NCBI RefSeq assembly: GCF_002868735.1
Contig: NZ_CP025611.1
Span: 2,859,001-2,923,000 of the forward strand
DNA: 64,000 nucleotides
Direction: 5' to 3'
Origin: Niveispirillum cyanobacteriorum
GTDB taxonomy: Bacteria; Pseudomonadota; Alphaproteobacteria; Azospirillales; Azospirillaceae
Part shown: piece after piece, positions 62,908 through 64,000 of the stretch
Numbering within the stretch: the stretch's first letter is position 1
Layout of the letters: each line of letters begins with the position of its first letter
The notes under the pieces: model-generated
What the model saw: only the letters and a program-made list of their open reading frames with translations
What the model was told of the DNA's origin: nothing
Database searches by the model: none
Made by a program: the position numbers and the translations under genes

Positions 62908-62948
62908 TCCTTGATCCTAACCTGGACGGCAACGGTCCGCCTGTGGAT

Positions 62949-63872
62949 TTACCCAGCCGTTACAGGCCTGACACTATTTGTCTCCGCCAACAGCTGTGCC
63001 GCCAGTCCTTCCCGATAGGTGGGGTGGATCAGCCGATATTGAAGCCAGGATTTAAGCCGGTCATTCCGGACCCGGCGATTATCGGCATAGAAGCTGGCGG
63101 CCATGGTCGACATTGTTGCGGGATCGAAAGGTTCCAGTGGGGGAGGTTCGACCCCCAGCAAGGCTGCGGCATGTTCCACGACCTGGGCGGCGGGGGCGGG
63201 CTCATCATCCACGACGTTATAAGCTGTGCCGGGCCGGGGGGCGGCCATGGAGGCGATGATGGCGCCGGCAATATCATCGACATGGATGCGGCAGAACACC
63301 TGATCCGGCTTGTCGATGCGCCGCGCCGTACCCGCCCGCACCGTATCAATGGCGCTACGCCCCGGACCATAGATGCCGGGCAGGCGGAACAGATGCACCG
63401 GCAGGCCGGCCTGCCGGTGCAGGGCCATCCATCCCGCCTCTGCCGCCACCCGCCGTTGTCCACGCGGGCCAGTCGCTTTCAGGGGGCTTTCCTCATCCAC
63501 CCAGGCACCGCCGGTATCACCATAAACACCCGTGGTTGACAGATAGCCGACCCAGTGCAGGCCAGATGCCCGCGCCGCGATATCGGCCCCGTGATGGTCC
63601 AGCACGGCATCGCCATCGGCATCGGGCGGCACCGATGACAGGATATGGGTGACCCCATCCAGTGCCGCTGCGATATCGGCGAGCGGCTTTCCACGGTCAA
63701 AGGTGAAGGCGTCAATGCCCTGCGCGCGCAAGGCATTGGCCTTGTCCTGTCCCCGCACCGTGCCGGCCAGCGACCAGCCCATGCGACGCAGACGGTCGGC
63801 CAGATGCAGGGCCGTGTAACCCAGACCGAAGATGAACAGCCGGTCGACCGGCATGGGGGGTGTTGTGATCAT
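62949..63872 (-). CDS. NAD(P)-binding sugar-epimerase-like SDR (YeeZ-like)
   Basis: The 307-residue protein begins with the dinucleotide fold LFIFGLGYTALHLADRL (a GxGxxA version), then GTVRGQDKANALRAQG, LSTTGVYGDTGG (extended-SDR type) and VFCRIHVDDIAGAIIA. It resembles the YeeZ branch of atypical extended short-chain dehydrogenases. The substrate is unknown. The start could also be the ATG at 63851 (MPVDRLF). It is divergent from the partial gene at the right end. Confidence 0.8.
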   Translation of the reverse strand: MITTPPMPVDRLFIFGLGYTALHLADRLRRMGWSLAGTVRGQDKANALRAQGIDAFTFDRGKPLADIAAALDGVTHILSSVPPDADGDAVLDHHGADIAARASGLHWVGYLSTTGVYGDTGGAWVDEESPLKATGPRGQRRVAAEAGWMALHRQAGLPVHLFRLPGIYGPGRSAIDTVRAGTARRIDKPDQVFCRIHVDDIAGAIIASMAAPRPGTAYNVVDDEPAPAAQVVEHAAALLGVEPPPLEPFDPATMSTMAASFYADNRRVRNDRLKSWLQYRLIHPTYREGLAAQLLAETNSVRPVTAG

Positions 63873-63923
63873 GAACGTTTTGACACTTGCCAGCAGGGGA
63901 CGGATCAGGATTTGTAGCGTGCC

Positions 63924-64000
63924 ATGAACCGAATGCTCAATGCCGGGGCGTTGATCGCCCTTATCACCCTGTGCCTGCCGCTGTCCGCTATGGCGCAGGA
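63924..64000 (+). CDS. Start of an exported protein gene (truncated by the window end)
   Basis: The first 25 codons are visible: a signal peptide MNRMLNAGALIALITLCLPL followed by SAMAQ, a typical signal-peptidase I site. The rest lies outside the window, so no function can be given. The ATG at 63924 lies 51 bases from the divergent SDR gene. Confidence 0.6.
   Translation, partial: MNRMLNAGALIALITLCLPLSAMAQ

Overview
The window is a high-GC stretch of bacterial chromosome. It most resembles an alphaproteobacterium of the Rhodospirillales/Azospirillaceae type (Azospirillum-, Niveispirillum- or Nitrospirillum-like). The evidence is the his order hisB-hisH-hisA-hisF-hisE, a phasin, a sigma54/PspF phage-shock operon, AddA-type recombination, aroK-aroB opposite xerD, many GNAT genes and large TonB receptors. 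The genus is inferred. I see no prophage, insertion sequence, CRISPR array or rRNA; there is one tRNA (Gln-UUG).

Layout. 1-5 kb: the 3' end of addA, a DUF1801 gene coupled to pspF, and a divergent sigma54-driven psp operon. That operon is enlarged by extra small membrane proteins built from duplicated PspB and PspC tails, and it ends in a dense hairpin array. 5-12.5 kb: a secreted BTLCP-type cysteine peptidase, then a possible amine/amino-acid oxidation cluster: a RidA lipoprotein, a TonB receptor, a Tat-exported flavin amine oxidase and a c-type cytochrome. 12.5-16.7 kb: his operon on the minus strand with an inserted GNAT and a terminal HIT gene. 16.8-22.4 kb: a lipoprotein with an apparently inactive HtrA-like domain, and an adaptor/ABC ATPase/two-permease export system. 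22.6-28.6 kb: GNAT, a stand-alone Anbu proteasome-like hydrolase, phasin with a PhaR-like operator, a PmtA-like methyltransferase, an ABC-F ATPase and ndk. 28.6-36 kb: a MntA/HepT toxin-antitoxin pair, rnd, aspS, a SixA-like phosphatase, xerD and two uncharacterised genes. 36-45.7 kb: aroK, aroB, motA, an acyl-CoA ligase, GNAT, a Sel1/peptidoglycan-binding protein, tRNA-Gln, a degenerate EAL-like protein and an unknown neighbour. 46-52.4 kb: the sulfate transporter sbp-cysT-cysW-cysA, then a convergent TonB receptor. 52.7-64 kb: a PilZ protein, ybbP-ybbA divergent from tesA, a FIST protein, GNAT, GST, an exported unknown, a GT8-like glycosyltransferase, DUF445, an SDR-type protein and the start of an exported protein.

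How the genes work together. The psp block forms one envelope-stress circuit. PspF and the sigma54 promoter face each other across three 20-bp-phased repeats, and the products are small membrane or coiled-coil proteins with shared tails. In the 6.6-12 kb cluster, the flavoenzyme would form imines in the periplasm, RidA would hydrolyse them and cytochrome c could take the electrons; this is inferred from gene content. Three copies of an intergenic repeat with a CACGTG-centred palindrome lie after psp, inside the ABC export operon and after the phasin gene.
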